39,308 nucleotides of DNA. It comes from JBLIOB01 sp047639575 (GTDB taxonomy: Bacteria; Bacteroidota; Bacteroidia; Flavobacteriales_D; Parvicellaceae). How positions within the stretch are numbered: position 1 is the first letter of the stretch; every line of letters begins with the position of its first letter. The stretch is taken from positions 1-39,308 of the forward strand of contig JBLIOB010000008.1 in the NCBI GenBank assembly GCA_047639575.1, given 5' to 3'. This document shows, piece after piece, positions 1 to 8,338 of this stretch. Below the pieces are notes generated by a model. That model was not told where the DNA came from. It ran no database searches and saw only the letters and a program-made list of their open reading frames with translations. Position numbers and translations under genes: made by a program.

Positions 1-521
1 GCTGTATCATTAATTGGTTCTCCTGAATCGATAAAGACAATTCCGGTACCCGTGGTGTCTGCATCGGGGTCGTTTGTAGCAACTGCTCCTCCTTGCACTT
101 CTATAATTGCGGAAGGAATAACTAATTTTTTCCGTTCTCCGCCATCAACGTAGCTAAACGTACCGGAAACTGTTTGAGGTCCTGTGGCATCCGATTTTGC
201 AGAAAGTTTATATTTCAAGTTGATTGTTTCATCTGCTGGAATTGAGTACCAAATGAAAAGTACCGAATTGTCTTTGTAGGTAAAAGATGCACCAGCGCTT
301 TCTAACTCCGCAGCATCTAATCCTTGAGCACTTGAAAAATCTAGTTTCAACCTAGCAGGGCCAGATACGTTACCTTTGTTTAATGTTAGTTGGACATAAA
401 TTTCTTCACCTGCGTTAATGCTAGATGGAATTGCATGATCGATAGATACATTTTCCGCATATAAAAATGGGAATAGAACTAATCCGATAACGTTAATTGA
501 AATTAAGGCTGACTTCAGCAT
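1..521 (-). CDS. Secreted protein of unknown function, N-terminal part only
   Basis: The reading frame is open from an ATG at 519-521 to the left edge of the window, giving 173 complete codons; the C-terminus lies outside. The first ~20 residues (MLKSALISINVIGLVLFPFL) form a hydrophobic signal peptide, probably cut after YA. The following ~120 residues are predicted beta-rich and look like an immunoglobulin- or cohesin-like fold: they open with a segment on balanced binding (NAGEEIYVQLTLNKG) and contain SGPARLKLDFSS, in the style of Bacteroidota surface proteins. There is no lipobox cysteine. It is probably exported to the periplasm or surface. It is separated from the upstream gene by a terminator and appears to have its own promoter and a leader hairpin. 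I do not recognise the family; a BatD-like or cohesin-like protein is possible but unproven. Confidence 0.8.
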   Translation of the reverse strand, partial: MLKSALISINVIGLVLFPFLYAENVSIDHAIPSSINAGEEIYVQLTLNKGNVSGPARLKLDFSSAQGLDAAELESAGASFTYKDNSVLFIWYSIPADETINLKYKLSAKSDATGPQTVSGTFSYVDGGERKKLVIPSAIIEVQGGAVATNDPDADTTGTGIVFIDSGEPINDT

Positions 522-537
522 AGTAGATTCGTTTTGT

Positions 538-584
538 TTAGCGAGTCAAATCTTTATAGTGAAAACTATGATTTGACTCGCTAA
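538..584 (-). repeat. Long perfect inverted repeat (hairpin) in the leader of the first gene
   Basis: A 15-bp perfect inverted repeat pairs 538-552 with 570-584. Inside it, after a three-base bulge (553-555), a second 5-bp stem (556-560 with 565-569) closes a GAAA tetraloop on the plus strand (TTTC on the minus strand). It ends 16 bases upstream of the ATG at 521 and has no T-tract in either direction, so it does not look like a simple terminator. A 5' UTR stabiliser or a protein-binding site fits better. Confidence 0.75.
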
Positions 585-612
585 CAAATCTATCTGATAG
601 TGCGTGCGAAAA
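585..612 (-). promoter_or_regulatory. Candidate promoter of the first gene
   Basis: On the minus strand TAGATTTG (585-592) matches the Bacteroidota -7 element TAnnTTTG exactly. The -33 element is poor: TTTT at 609-612, 16 bp away. The predicted transcript would begin around 578-580, inside the outer arm of the hairpin at 538-584. That spacing is inferred from the consensus, not measured. Confidence 0.3.
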
Positions 613-662
613 TTTGTTGAGGTTTTTTGTTTACAAACAGAATTTTGTTGACAATGTCAGCG

Positions 663-692
663 AAATATAAAACCCCTATCAGTAGATAGGGG
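663..692 (-). terminator. Rho-independent terminator after the barrel gene
   Basis: On the minus strand the stem CCCCTATC (692-685) and GATAGGGG (680-673) is closed by a four-base loop and followed by TTTTATATTT. It sits 25 bases after the stop codon at 717, the right distance to end transcription of that gene and to separate it from the gene starting at 521. Confidence 0.8.
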
Positions 693-716
693 ACTTTTCA
701 ACAATTTGAATATATA

Positions 717-2054
717 TTATTGTTCGAAGAAGAAGTCAATTAAATCGTGAAGTTTCTTCACAGTAAAATCGTTGGTTCCTTCGAAAAAACCGTCAATCGC
801 TAAAGAGATTTCGTCAGCGGATATAAATCCGTTTTGGTCAGCGTCAGCTTCCTTTAACTGTTCTGGAATTGGTAGTTTTTCTACAGTTCCAACTTCAGGA
901 CGATCTACATTTTGAATATTACTTTCAATATCACGAAGAGTCCTCATTGACGGTGCGTCATGGAATGTTTCGACTCTTTCAGTAACTAAGGAATCTTGAC
1001 GTTCTTTATGTCTCTGAGCTAGTAATTCATCTGTCATGGTAACTCCATGCTCGTTAACTAGAGCACCAGATTCTGTCGTTAGCTCATCGTCCATGTAATC
1101 AGCAACACCATCATGATCTGAATCAAGTGGGCAGCCGTTTTCGCTTACTGGAACACCTTTTGGGGTGCCTTGACAAAAATCATCCGTATCCTTAACTCCA
1201 TCTCCATCGTTGTCATCACTTTTTAATGCTCCAAAGTCTACGTCATCGTAATTTACAGCATCTGGATCTTTCTTTCTAATTACAAAGTGCAGCGTGAATC
1301 CAGTATATAAGAATTTATCATTGTTATCATTTTCCGAAACATTGTCAAGAAAATCAGATTGAGTAATATTGTAATTAGCGAAAATTCTACCTTGAATTCG
1401 GGGTGAGATTTTAAGTTTAATTCCAAATGTTAATGGAAAAGTAAGAGTGCCTCTCTTATAATTTGTAAGAGAATCGGTAAGAGTGGTTTCGTAGGTGTAA
1501 TCACGATAAATAATGTTTGCAGTAGGAGCCGTGATATCGTTTTCGTCTATATCTCTGATGGTACCATCAACCCAATAATGGTAGTCGTTTCCATTTTTAT
1601 CTTTTAAATCTCCCATTGGATCAAACTTGGTATAACCAACGCCAAATGCGATATATGGAGAAAATGGAGATTTCCGATGAATGATAATATCATTATCCAG
1701 ATGAAACACAGCTTTTGCACTTATGGATAGTAAAGTCGATTCGAAATTACGGTGCTTGGTAACATCCCTAGAGATTTCGTTGTACGCTATTGTTCCGTAC
1801 AGTCCATCAATTTGAGCTCCAAACACTGATCCAAAACGATGTTCTGCATTGAAGGTGTATCCAGCTTTAATATTTGTGTAATTGGCCAAATCATTGTCCT
1901 TGGCCAGATCTCCAAAAAACGTAATGAATCCAGCTCCGGCACCAACGGTGATAACATCTCTGTCACCCAAATAATCCTCTTCAAATTGGGCATGAGTTTC
2001 CAATGAAAAGCATGGCATACCCAATGCAATAAAAAAGACAACAGTTTTCATCAT
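717..2054 (-). CDS. Outer-membrane beta-barrel protein with thrombospondin type 3 repeats and a C-terminal EF-hand
   Basis: The 445-residue protein has a signal peptide (cleavage near THA-QFEED), then about 240 residues of alternating polar and hydrophobic strands typical of an OmpA-like outer-membrane barrel (for example GAGAGFITFFGDLA, FSPYIAFGVGYTKF, KRGTLTFPLTFGIKL, YTGFTLHFVIRKK). Residues ~280-325 carry acidic calcium-binding thrombospondin type 3 repeats (DNDGDGVKDTDD, DSDHDGVADYMDDE) with the usual CxGTPKGVPVxxxGC linker. In most relatives such a linker leads into a peptidoglycan-binding OmpA domain. Here that domain is absent; instead, after ~70 residues of charged sequence, a single canonical EF-hand loop occurs at 404-415 (DADQNGFISADE). 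It is transcribed away from the LOG gene and ends in a good terminator. Its role is probably structural or in calcium-dependent adhesion; this is inferred. Confidence 0.8.
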   Translation of the reverse strand: MMKTVVFFIALGMPCFSLETHAQFEEDYLGDRDVITVGAGAGFITFFGDLAKDNDLANYTNIKAGYTFNAEHRFGSVFGAQIDGLYGTIAYNEISRDVTKHRNFESTLLSISAKAVFHLDNDIIIHRKSPFSPYIAFGVGYTKFDPMGDLKDKNGNDYHYWVDGTIRDIDENDITAPTANIIYRDYTYETTLTDSLTNYKRGTLTFPLTFGIKLKISPRIQGRIFANYNITQSDFLDNVSENDNNDKFLYTGFTLHFVIRKKDPDAVNYDDVDFGALKSDDNDGDGVKDTDDFCQGTPKGVPVSENGCPLDSDHDGVADYMDDELTTESGALVNEHGVTMTDELLAQRHKERQDSLVTERVETFHDAPSMRTLRDIESNIQNVDRPEVGTVEKLPIPEQLKEADADQNGFISADEISLAIDGFFEGTNDFTVKKLHDLIDFFFEQ

Positions 2055-2087
2055 AAGGGATTGATAAGATGGTCATTTCCATCGATT

Positions 2088-2136
2088 AATCACTTTAAAT
2101 TTAAGAAAATATCTTAATAGCCTTAAATAAGTGATT
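2088..2136 (-). repeat. Interrupted hairpin directly after the LOG gene
   Basis: AATCACTT (2088-2095) pairs with AAGTGATT (2129-2136). After a three-base bulge, ATTTAAG (2099-2105) pairs with CTTAAAT (2122-2128), leaving a 16-base loop. The outer arm touches the stop codon of the LOG gene at 2137-2139. There is no clear T-tract on the minus strand, so it may be a weak terminator, an RNA 3'-end stabiliser or a processing site between that gene and the barrel gene. Confidence 0.5.
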
Positions 2137-2856
2137 CTAGAAGTTTGGTTTGTGCATAAATTTCTTGTAGAAATCGTTAATCTCCTGCACTGCTTCCTCT
2201 GGTGTGTCGACAATTTTAAGTAAATCAAGATCTTTTTCGCTGATGTTGTTTTCTTCACCTAGCATAACTTCCTTAATCCATGTAATTAATCCATCCCAAT
2301 AGGCATGACTTACAAGAACTATCGGAAATTGTCCGATCTTCTTAGTTTGAATTAACGTAATTGCTTCGAATAATTCATCTAATGTACCGAACCCTCCCGG
2401 AAGTACTATAAAGCCTTGGGCATATTTAACGAACATGACTTTTCTTGGGAAGAAATATTGAAAATTTAAGACTTTGTCATGGTCGATATACGGGTTCCCT
2501 TGTTGCTCAAATGGTAAGTCAATGTTTAAGCCAACCGATACTCCACCACCTCTTTGGGCCCCTTTGTTTCCTGCCTCCATGATGCCCGGTCCACCGCCCG
2601 TAATTACACCGTATCCATTTTGAGTTAATTGATAAGCAAGTTCCTCAGCCATTATGTAATGTGGGTTCTCATCTTTTGTTCTAGCTGACCCAAAAATAGA
2701 AACGCATGGTCCAATTTTAGATAACCTTTCGTATCCCTCTACAAATTCAGACATAATTTTGAAAACAGCCCAACTATCGTTAGTCTTTATCTCATTCCAG
2801 TCTTTTTGTTTGAATGCTTCTCTTAGCTTGTCTTGTTCGTTTGAGTTTTTAGCCAT
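2137..2856 (-). CDS. LOG-family protein (TIGR00730-type nucleotide phosphoribohydrolase)
   Basis: At 239 residues this is a Rossmann-fold LOG/lysine-decarboxylase-like protein. It shows GGGPGIMEAGNKGA (87-100) and the signature PGGFGTLDE (153-161), in which the glutamate is catalytic in the family. Characterised members cleave cytokinin riboside monophosphates or other nucleoside 5'-monophosphates to a base and ribose 5-phosphate; older annotations call them lysine decarboxylases, which is wrong for the family. There is no signal peptide, so it is cytoplasmic. It starts 44 bases after uvrA on the same strand and may be the distal gene of that transcript. The exact substrate in bacteria of this group cannot be read from sequence. 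Confidence 0.9.
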   Translation of the reverse strand: MAKNSNEQDKLREAFKQKDWNEIKTNDSWAVFKIMSEFVEGYERLSKIGPCVSIFGSARTKDENPHYIMAEELAYQLTQNGYGVITGGGPGIMEAGNKGAQRGGGVSVGLNIDLPFEQQGNPYIDHDKVLNFQYFFPRKVMFVKYAQGFIVLPGGFGTLDELFEAITLIQTKKIGQFPIVLVSHAYWDGLITWIKEVMLGEENNISEKDLDLLKIVDTPEEAVQEINDFYKKFMHKPNF

Positions 2857-2900
2857 AATAATTTTAATAGAACCGATTTAACGGTGAAAGCGACAAAAGG

Positions 2901-5729
2901 TTAGATTAATTCAGCTTTTAAATATTCTGCAGTGAAGCTTTTAGTTTGTTTTACGATTTGTTCTGGTGTTCCAATGGCAATTATTTCTCCACCTCCTTTT
3001 CCCCCTTCAGGTCCAAGGTCAATTACGTGATCTGCCACCTTTATGATATCCATGTTGTGCTCAATAATGATCACTGAGTTCCCATTGTCGACTAGTTTAT
3101 TTAGAACTGAAAGAAGCTGCTTTATGTCTTCAAAATGAAGCCCTGTAGTTGGTTCATCAAGAATATATAGGGTATTTCCCGTTTCCCTTTTTGCTAATTC
3201 GGTAGAAAGTTTTACTCTTTGCGCTTCACCTCCTGACAAGGTCGTTGAAGGTTGTCCAAGGGTTATATAGCCCAATCCAACTGATTTGAGTGTTATTAAT
3301 TTTTGGTGGATATAGGGTATGTGGTCAAAAAAGTCGACAGCCTTTTCGATAGTCATATTGAGTACATCGCTAATGGATTGGCCTTTATACCTTACTTCAA
3401 GAGTCTCTCTATTGTATCTTTTACTAAAGCAAGTTTCACATTCTACCAAAACATCAGGAAGAAAGTTCATCTCAATCGTTTTTACTCCACCCCCTTTGCA
3501 AGTTTCACATCTTCCGCCTTTGACGTTGAAAGAAAACCTCCCCGGTTTATACCCTCTAATTTTAGCCTCAGGAAGAGTTGAATATAGTTCGCGAATATCT
3601 GTAAACACACTGGTGTATGTTGCTGGATTGGATCTTGGTGTCCGCCCGATTGGACTTTGATCAATGTCAATTACTTTGTCAATATGCTCTAGCCCTTTAA
3701 TCGATTTATAATCTAAAGCCGGTCTAACGCTTTTGTATAAATATCTGCTTAAGATTGGATAAAGCGTTTGATTAATTAAAGTAGACTTGCCAGATCCAGA
3801 AACACCAGTAACACAAACCAACTGATTGAGGGGGATGGTTAAGTCTACATTTTTCAGATTATTACCATTCGCCCCTTTCAATACTATTTTATTACCTGAG
3901 CCTTTTCGTCTCTTTTTTGGAACTTCAATTTGCAGTTCTTTTTTTAAGTATTTTGCAGTTGTTGAGCCAGAGGATTTTAAGTTTTTATAAGGAGAAGATG
4001 TGATAATTTCTCCACCATTAATACCTGCACCTGGACCAATGTCGATGATCCAATCAGAGCTTTCCATTATTTCTTTGTCATGCTCAACCACAATTACAGA
4101 ATTACCACTATCTCGCAGTTTTTTTAGTGAATTGATTAATCGAGTATTATCCCTTTGATGAAGACCTATACTCGGTTCATCTAGAATATAGAGCACTCCA
4201 GTTAATTCCGATCCAATTTGAGTAGCTAGTCTTATTCGCTGTGCTTCTCCTCCAGATAAACTCCTGGCAGTTCTATTTAAAGCTAAATATTCCAAGCCAA
4301 CATCAAGCAAGAAGTTTAATCGAGTTCTAATTTCTTTAATTAGTTCTCCACCTATTTTAATATTTTTCTCACTCAGTTGACCTTCTACAGAAGAAAGCCA
4401 TAATTTAAGGTCGGATAAATCCATTTCAGCGAGTTGCGAAATGTTCATTTCTCCAATTTTGAAATACAGACTTTCCTTTTTTAATCGAGTTCCATCACAA
4501 ACGTGGCAGTTAATTTTATTCATGAAAGATTCAGCCCATTTTTTGGCTGTTCTCGATTCATTGCTCGAAGCATGCCTCACTAAATAATTAACTAGACCCT
4601 CGAATGATGTAGAAACTTCATTAATACCATTGTTGCCAATAATCTTTAAATATTCATTGGAACCATATAGTATTTTTTGAATGAGCTCTTCTTCAAACGA
4701 TGCAAATTCTGTTGAGTATGAATGTCCGTAGGTTTTTATAATTGCATCAATTTGTTTTTTGATCCAAGCATGACCTTGCTTGCCAAGAGGAGCGATAGCG
4801 CCTGTTTTCATGGATTTTTTAAAGTCTGGAATAATTTTCTTGACTTCAACTTCAGAAACTTTTCCAAGTCCATTACAGTGAGAACAAGCCCCGTAAGGTG
4901 AGTTGAATGAAAATAAGTTGGGCTCAGGCTCTCTATATGAAATTCCACTTTCTGGACACATCAAGTATTTACTGAAGTGTCTCATTTCATCCGTTTCGTG
5001 ATCAAGAATCGTGATTATTCCTTTTCCAATTTTTAATGCGCGTTCAACAGCTTCAATTAGTCTCTTGCTACTATCTCCATGTGCTTTAATCCGGTCAATA
5101 ACTAATTCGATGTCATGGATTTTGTACCGATCCAATCTCATCTCTGGAGTGATATCAATAATTTCTCCGTCTACTCGAACTCTTAAAAACCCCTGCTTTC
5201 TGAATTGTTCAAATAGCTCTCGATAATGTCCTTTTCTACCGGTTACTATAGGTGCCAACACAACAATTTTTTGATCTTCGAAGTCTTTAAGAATTAGATT
5301 AACAATTTGTTTTCTTGTATACCGAATCATCGGCTTTCCAGTTTCATAGGAATAAGCAGTTGACACTCGTGAGTAGAGTAATCTCAAAAAATCATACAGC
5401 TCAGTAATTGTTCCTACTGTAGAACGAGGATTCTTACTTACCGTTTTCTGTTCAATACTAATTACTGGACTTAGGCCGGTAATTTTATCTACATCCGGTC
5501 GCTCAAGTCCGCCAAGAAATTGGCGGATATAAGATGAAAAAGTTTCTAAATACCTTCTTTGTCCTTCCGCATAAATTGTATCGAATGCTAGGGAGGATTT
5601 GCCACTCCCGCTTAGACCCGTAATTACTACTAGTTTGTTACGAGGAATAGTAACATTTATATTTTTCAGGTTGTGTGCGCGCGCACCAATCACTTCAATT
5701 TTTTCATCGAAATCAACTTCGTTATTCAT
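2901..5729 (-). CDS. uvrA: UvrABC excinuclease subunit A
   Basis: This is the damage-recognition ATPase of nucleotide excision repair, acting as a dimer with UvrB. I place the start at the ATG at 5729 (942 residues), because an AAGGA lies 5 bases upstream and the ATG overlaps the preceding stop by 8 bases; an upstream start at 5759 would add ten residues inside the neighbour. Two ABC modules are visible: Walker A GLSGSGKSSLAF near the N-terminus and GVSGSGKSTLIN in the second half, with two signature loops (SLSGGEAQRIRLATQ and TLSGGEAQRVKLSTE) and two DEP Walker B motifs. The C-terminal zinc module is intact (CETCKGGG, then CETCFSKRYNRETLE). In the first zinc module the expected CxxC is CPES, so one cysteine is missing. 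It is the second-last gene of the run from asnB. Confidence 0.97.
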   Translation of the reverse strand: MNNEVDFDEKIEVIGARAHNLKNINVTIPRNKLVVITGLSGSGKSSLAFDTIYAEGQRRYLETFSSYIRQFLGGLERPDVDKITGLSPVISIEQKTVSKNPRSTVGTITELYDFLRLLYSRVSTAYSYETGKPMIRYTRKQIVNLILKDFEDQKIVVLAPIVTGRKGHYRELFEQFRKQGFLRVRVDGEIIDITPEMRLDRYKIHDIELVIDRIKAHGDSSKRLIEAVERALKIGKGIITILDHETDEMRHFSKYLMCPESGISYREPEPNLFSFNSPYGACSHCNGLGKVSEVEVKKIIPDFKKSMKTGAIAPLGKQGHAWIKKQIDAIIKTYGHSYSTEFASFEEELIQKILYGSNEYLKIIGNNGINEVSTSFEGLVNYLVRHASSNESRTAKKWAESFMNKINCHVCDGTRLKKESLYFKIGEMNISQLAEMDLSDLKLWLSSVEGQLSEKNIKIGGELIKEIRTRLNFLLDVGLEYLALNRTARSLSGGEAQRIRLATQIGSELTGVLYILDEPSIGLHQRDNTRLINSLKKLRDSGNSVIVVEHDKEIMESSDWIIDIGPGAGINGGEIITSSPYKNLKSSGSTTAKYLKKELQIEVPKKRRKGSGNKIVLKGANGNNLKNVDLTIPLNQLVCVTGVSGSGKSTLINQTLYPILSRYLYKSVRPALDYKSIKGLEHIDKVIDIDQSPIGRTPRSNPATYTSVFTDIRELYSTLPEAKIRGYKPGRFSFNVKGGRCETCKGGGVKTIEMNFLPDVLVECETCFSKRYNRETLEVRYKGQSISDVLNMTIEKAVDFFDHIPYIHQKLITLKSVGLGYITLGQPSTTLSGGEAQRVKLSTELAKRETGNTLYILDEPTTGLHFEDIKQLLSVLNKLVDNGNSVIIIEHNMDIIKVADHVIDLGPEGGKGGGEIIAIGTPEQIVKQTKSFTAEYLKAELI

Positions 5730-6714
5730 TTGTTTCCTTGATTTTTCCTGAAAATTCAAATCCTGATGTTGGTATTTTTATTTGATAACTAGTTCCCTCA
5801 GTAATGGTAAGTTTCGAGCTTCTAAGCCAGGGGTTTAGAACTTTAAGCGTCCGGTAGCTAATTTTGTTTTTATGGGCAAAATCAACAAGATTAATTACTG
5901 TAGAGTCGACTTCAATTTCTTTAGTTTCATAAGGCCTATAAATGTCTTCAGCTCTTAATCTAAAACCAAAGTATTGGGGCTCAGAAAGAATGTATTTAGC
6001 TGCAATAATTCTCATCAAATACCGTGAAGTCTCATTATTAAGATGAAGGTCATAGTAACTTGACACTTTCTGATTTGTTAGCCGTTTATTTAGTCCCCCT
6101 TTACCCATATTATATGAAGCAGCGGCCGAGGTCCAATTACCGAATTTTTCATGAGCTTCTTTTAAGTATTTGCATGCAGCTTGTGTTGCTTTCTCCAGAT
6201 TATATCTTTCATCTACGTCTGCAGTAATCTCGAGGTTATACCCCAAGCCCGTTTTCTTCATGAACTGCCAAAATCCTGAAGCGCCTGCTGGTGAAACAAC
6301 ATTATCTAACCCGCTTTCAATTACGCATAAATATTTAAAATCATCAGGGACCCCATTTTCCTTTAAGATTGGCTCAATTATCGGAAACCAACGACCGGCT
6401 CTTTTATGAAATAGAAATGTTTGAGAATGCCAATACGTATTTACGTGTAATTCCCTTTCTAATCTTTCTTTAACATCCGTATTAGTAACCGGCACTACCT
6501 CGTTAGCGAAAGAAGCATTATTTGGAATTTCAATTGCGTAAACACTATAGTTATCTTTTACAAAATCCCTGTAGCTACTGTCGGTCAATTCCTCATAAGA
6601 ATTTGGTAAGCCACCCTCAACAGCTGAGGAGCTTAAAAAACTTTGAGCTAAAAATAATATCACAAGGAACCCTACTAATGCGAATGCCCCAATAACGAGT
6701 TTATTTACTTTCAT
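5722..6714 (-). CDS. MltD-like membrane-bound lytic murein transglycosylase
   Basis: The 330-residue protein cleaves the glycan strands of peptidoglycan to 1,6-anhydro products, by family knowledge. One N-terminal hydrophobic helix (residues ~5-25) anchors or exports it. An SLT/GH23 domain follows, with the catalytic glutamate at 133 in LCVIESGLDN, the SPAGASGFWQFM motif and the AAASYNMGKGGL motif. Residues ~265-325 resemble a degenerate LysM-like glycan-binding module (NLVDFAHKNKISYRTLKVLNPWL). I chose ATG 6714; the codon before it is TTG. It overlaps the WecA-like gene upstream by 14 bases and uvrA downstream by 8, so the three are probably translationally coupled. It may open the wall for assembly of envelope polysaccharide machinery, but general wall turnover is equally likely. 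Confidence 0.9.
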   Translation of the reverse strand: MKVNKLVIGAFALVGFLVILFLAQSFLSSSAVEGGLPNSYEELTDSSYRDFVKDNYSVYAIEIPNNASFANEVVPVTNTDVKERLERELHVNTYWHSQTFLFHKRAGRWFPIIEPILKENGVPDDFKYLCVIESGLDNVVSPAGASGFWQFMKKTGLGYNLEITADVDERYNLEKATQAACKYLKEAHEKFGNWTSAAASYNMGKGGLNKRLTNQKVSSYYDLHLNNETSRYLMRIIAAKYILSEPQYFGFRLRAEDIYRPYETKEIEVDSTVINLVDFAHKNKISYRTLKVLNPWLRSSKLTITEGTSYQIKIPTSGFEFSGKIKETNE

Positions 6715-7789
6715 CAACCGTAGATTTAGAATACTTAGTTATACCAAATAAAGTTCCAAATACCAGAACAAAGTATCCAATGTAAATTAGAGTATGGTAA
6801 AATTTCCAGATTGGTATAAACTTAACAGCAGCTGTAACTAGTAGAAGTGATATTACGGATATCCCTATAAATACAAAGCCAACTTGACTGTCTGATAGGC
6901 CTAAATAGGATAAATGATGGGTGGTATGATCTTTTCCACCAACAAATGGGGACTTTCCTTTTGAAATACGGTTAATTACTACAGTTGTGGTGTCGCTTAA
7001 AGGGAGTGCAAAAGTAGCTAGCACTAAACAAACTTGTTGAGCGGCACTTACGCCATTCAAAATAGGCGTATGATTCCAAAGGTACTTGATACTTACGGCT
7101 GCAAGAAAAATGCCCAAGAACTGACTTCCGGTGTCTCCCATAAACATTTTGGACGGATGCCAATTGTGAAATATAAATCCGATGAGGCTTCCTACAACAC
7201 CTAGCATTAAAATAAAGTTGTAATCAGTATATCCTTGATTCAGAATAAGTACCACAAGACAAGTGACGATAGCAAAAATGGCAACTATGCTGGTAATTGC
7301 ATCCATATTATCAAGCATGTTTATCGAATTCATCATTCCGATTACCCACAACATGGTGAAGCTATAGTTTAAAATATCCAGTTCAAATATTTCAATATAG
7401 TTTCCAGATAAAATTAAAAGCACTCCACAAAACGCTTGGGCAAAAAACTTCAACCAAGGTTTGGTGTTATACGCATCATCGGCCAAGCCCATCATAAAAG
7501 CGATAGCGCTCGCGCCCATTAATCCGAGCGTTTCTGAGTCAATGAATATGTTCTCTTGATCGAAAAAGATCCCGTGGCAGGTTGCGGCTATAAGGAATCC
7601 AAGATACAATGAGATTCCGCCCAAAGACGGTTTAACAATATTGCTCCAACGAATCGTTGATTCTCCAGGTTCTCTTATTCCAAGATTGGTAGCGAACTTT
7701 AAGAGTATCGTATTAAATACAAGTGAAAATAGAATCACAGCTGACAGAAAGCCGGAATAGATAAAAAACAAATACTCTGAGTTGTACAT
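6701..7789 (-). CDS. WecA/MraY-family undecaprenyl-phosphate sugar-1-phosphate transferase
   Basis: This 362-residue polytopic inner-membrane protein (about 11 helices) is expected to transfer a HexNAc-1-phosphate from a UDP-sugar to undecaprenyl phosphate and so start glycan synthesis. The family's cytoplasmic motifs are all present: GLADDAYN with the aspartate pair at 104-105, NSINMLDNMD (154-163), FMGDTGSQ with Asp219, and the histidine-rich GGKDHTTHHL loop near residue 287. The His motif and the absence of a muramyl-peptide loop favour WecA over MraY. It lies three bases downstream of rfbC and overlaps mltD, inside the polysaccharide block. The sugar (GlcNAc, QuiNAc or another) cannot be decided. 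Confidence 0.92.
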   Translation of the reverse strand: MYNSEYLFFIYSGFLSAVILFSLVFNTILLKFATNLGIREPGESTIRWSNIVKPSLGGISLYLGFLIAATCHGIFFDQENIFIDSETLGLMGASAIAFMMGLADDAYNTKPWLKFFAQAFCGVLLILSGNYIEIFELDILNYSFTMLWVIGMMNSINMLDNMDAITSIVAIFAIVTCLVVLILNQGYTDYNFILMLGVVGSLIGFIFHNWHPSKMFMGDTGSQFLGIFLAAVSIKYLWNHTPILNGVSAAQQVCLVLATFALPLSDTTTVVINRISKGKSPFVGGKDHTTHHLSYLGLSDSQVGFVFIGISVISLLLVTAAVKFIPIWKFYHTLIYIGYFVLVFGTLFGITKYSKSTVDESK

Positions 7790-7792
7790 GGA

Positions 7793-8338
7793 TTAAAACT
7801 GGCTGGCAAAGGTACTAAATCTTTGTGCCATTTCATCCTTTTCTGATACTAAAGGAGATATGCAATTCCAATCGATTTTCAGATCTTCATCATTCCATAT
7901 AATCGAATTTTCAGAATCTTTATGATAATAATTAGTGCATTTATAAGTGAATATAGTGTCATCCAATTTAGTAATGAAGCCATGTGCAAAACCTTCAGGA
8001 ACCCATAGCGACAAGTGGTTGTTGTCAGACAGCGTAATCGAAAAGTGTTGCCCATAAGTAGGCGAGTCTAGTCTGATATCAACCGCAATGTCCAAAACTT
8101 CTCCTTTAGCTACGGATACTAATTTACCTTGGGCATATGGCGGTTCTTGAAAATGCAGTCCTCTTAATACGTTTTTTGCAGATTTAGATTGATTGTCTTG
8201 AACAAATGATATTTCCCTTTCCGCAGCTTCCTCGAGCAGTGCTAGTTTAAAAGATTCGTAAAAATATCCCCTGGAATCTGCAAACACTTTTGGCTCAATT
8301 ATTAGTAATCCGGGCAAAGGGGTTTCGGTTATTTTCAT
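7793..8338 (-). CDS. rfbC: dTDP-4-dehydrorhamnose 3,5-epimerase
   Basis: At 181 residues it matches the RmlC cupin family in length. The catalytic His62 lies in LRGLHFQEPP, the substrate-binding motif VAKGEVLDIAVDIR follows, and the catalytic tyrosine region is CTNYYHKDSE (~135-142). It converts dTDP-4-dehydro-6-deoxyglucose to the 4-dehydro-L-rhamnose form, the third step to dTDP-L-rhamnose. No rfbA, rfbB or rfbD is in the window, so the rest of the pathway must lie elsewhere, or the enzyme serves another dTDP-deoxysugar. Its ATG overlaps the wzc stop by four bases (ATGA), so it is translated in coupling with wzc. Confidence 0.92.
   Translation of the reverse strand: MKITETPLPGLLIIEPKVFADSRGYFYESFKLALLEEAAEREISFVQDNQSKSAKNVLRGLHFQEPPYAQGKLVSVAKGEVLDIAVDIRLDSPTYGQHFSITLSDNNHLSLWVPEGFAHGFITKLDDTIFTYKCTNYYHKDSENSIIWNDEDLKIDWNCISPLVSEKDEMAQRFSTFASQF

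Noticed and set aside
3303..5226. Open frames on the plus strand inside uvrA and similar long antisense frames in lpd, relA and purA.
   Set aside because: They lack start signals and family similarity and lie opposite strongly conserved genes; they are shadows of the real frames.
5729..5759. A UvrA start ten codons earlier at 5759.
   Set aside because: The ATG at 5729 has a Shine-Dalgarno sequence and a typical 8-base overlap with the upstream stop; the extra residues are not family-like.
7806..7814. TACCTTTGC on the minus strand, 16 bases before the WecA-like gene, looks like a -7 element.
   Set aside because: It falls in the last codons of rfbC and no -33 element lies at the right distance, so it is most likely chance coding sequence.
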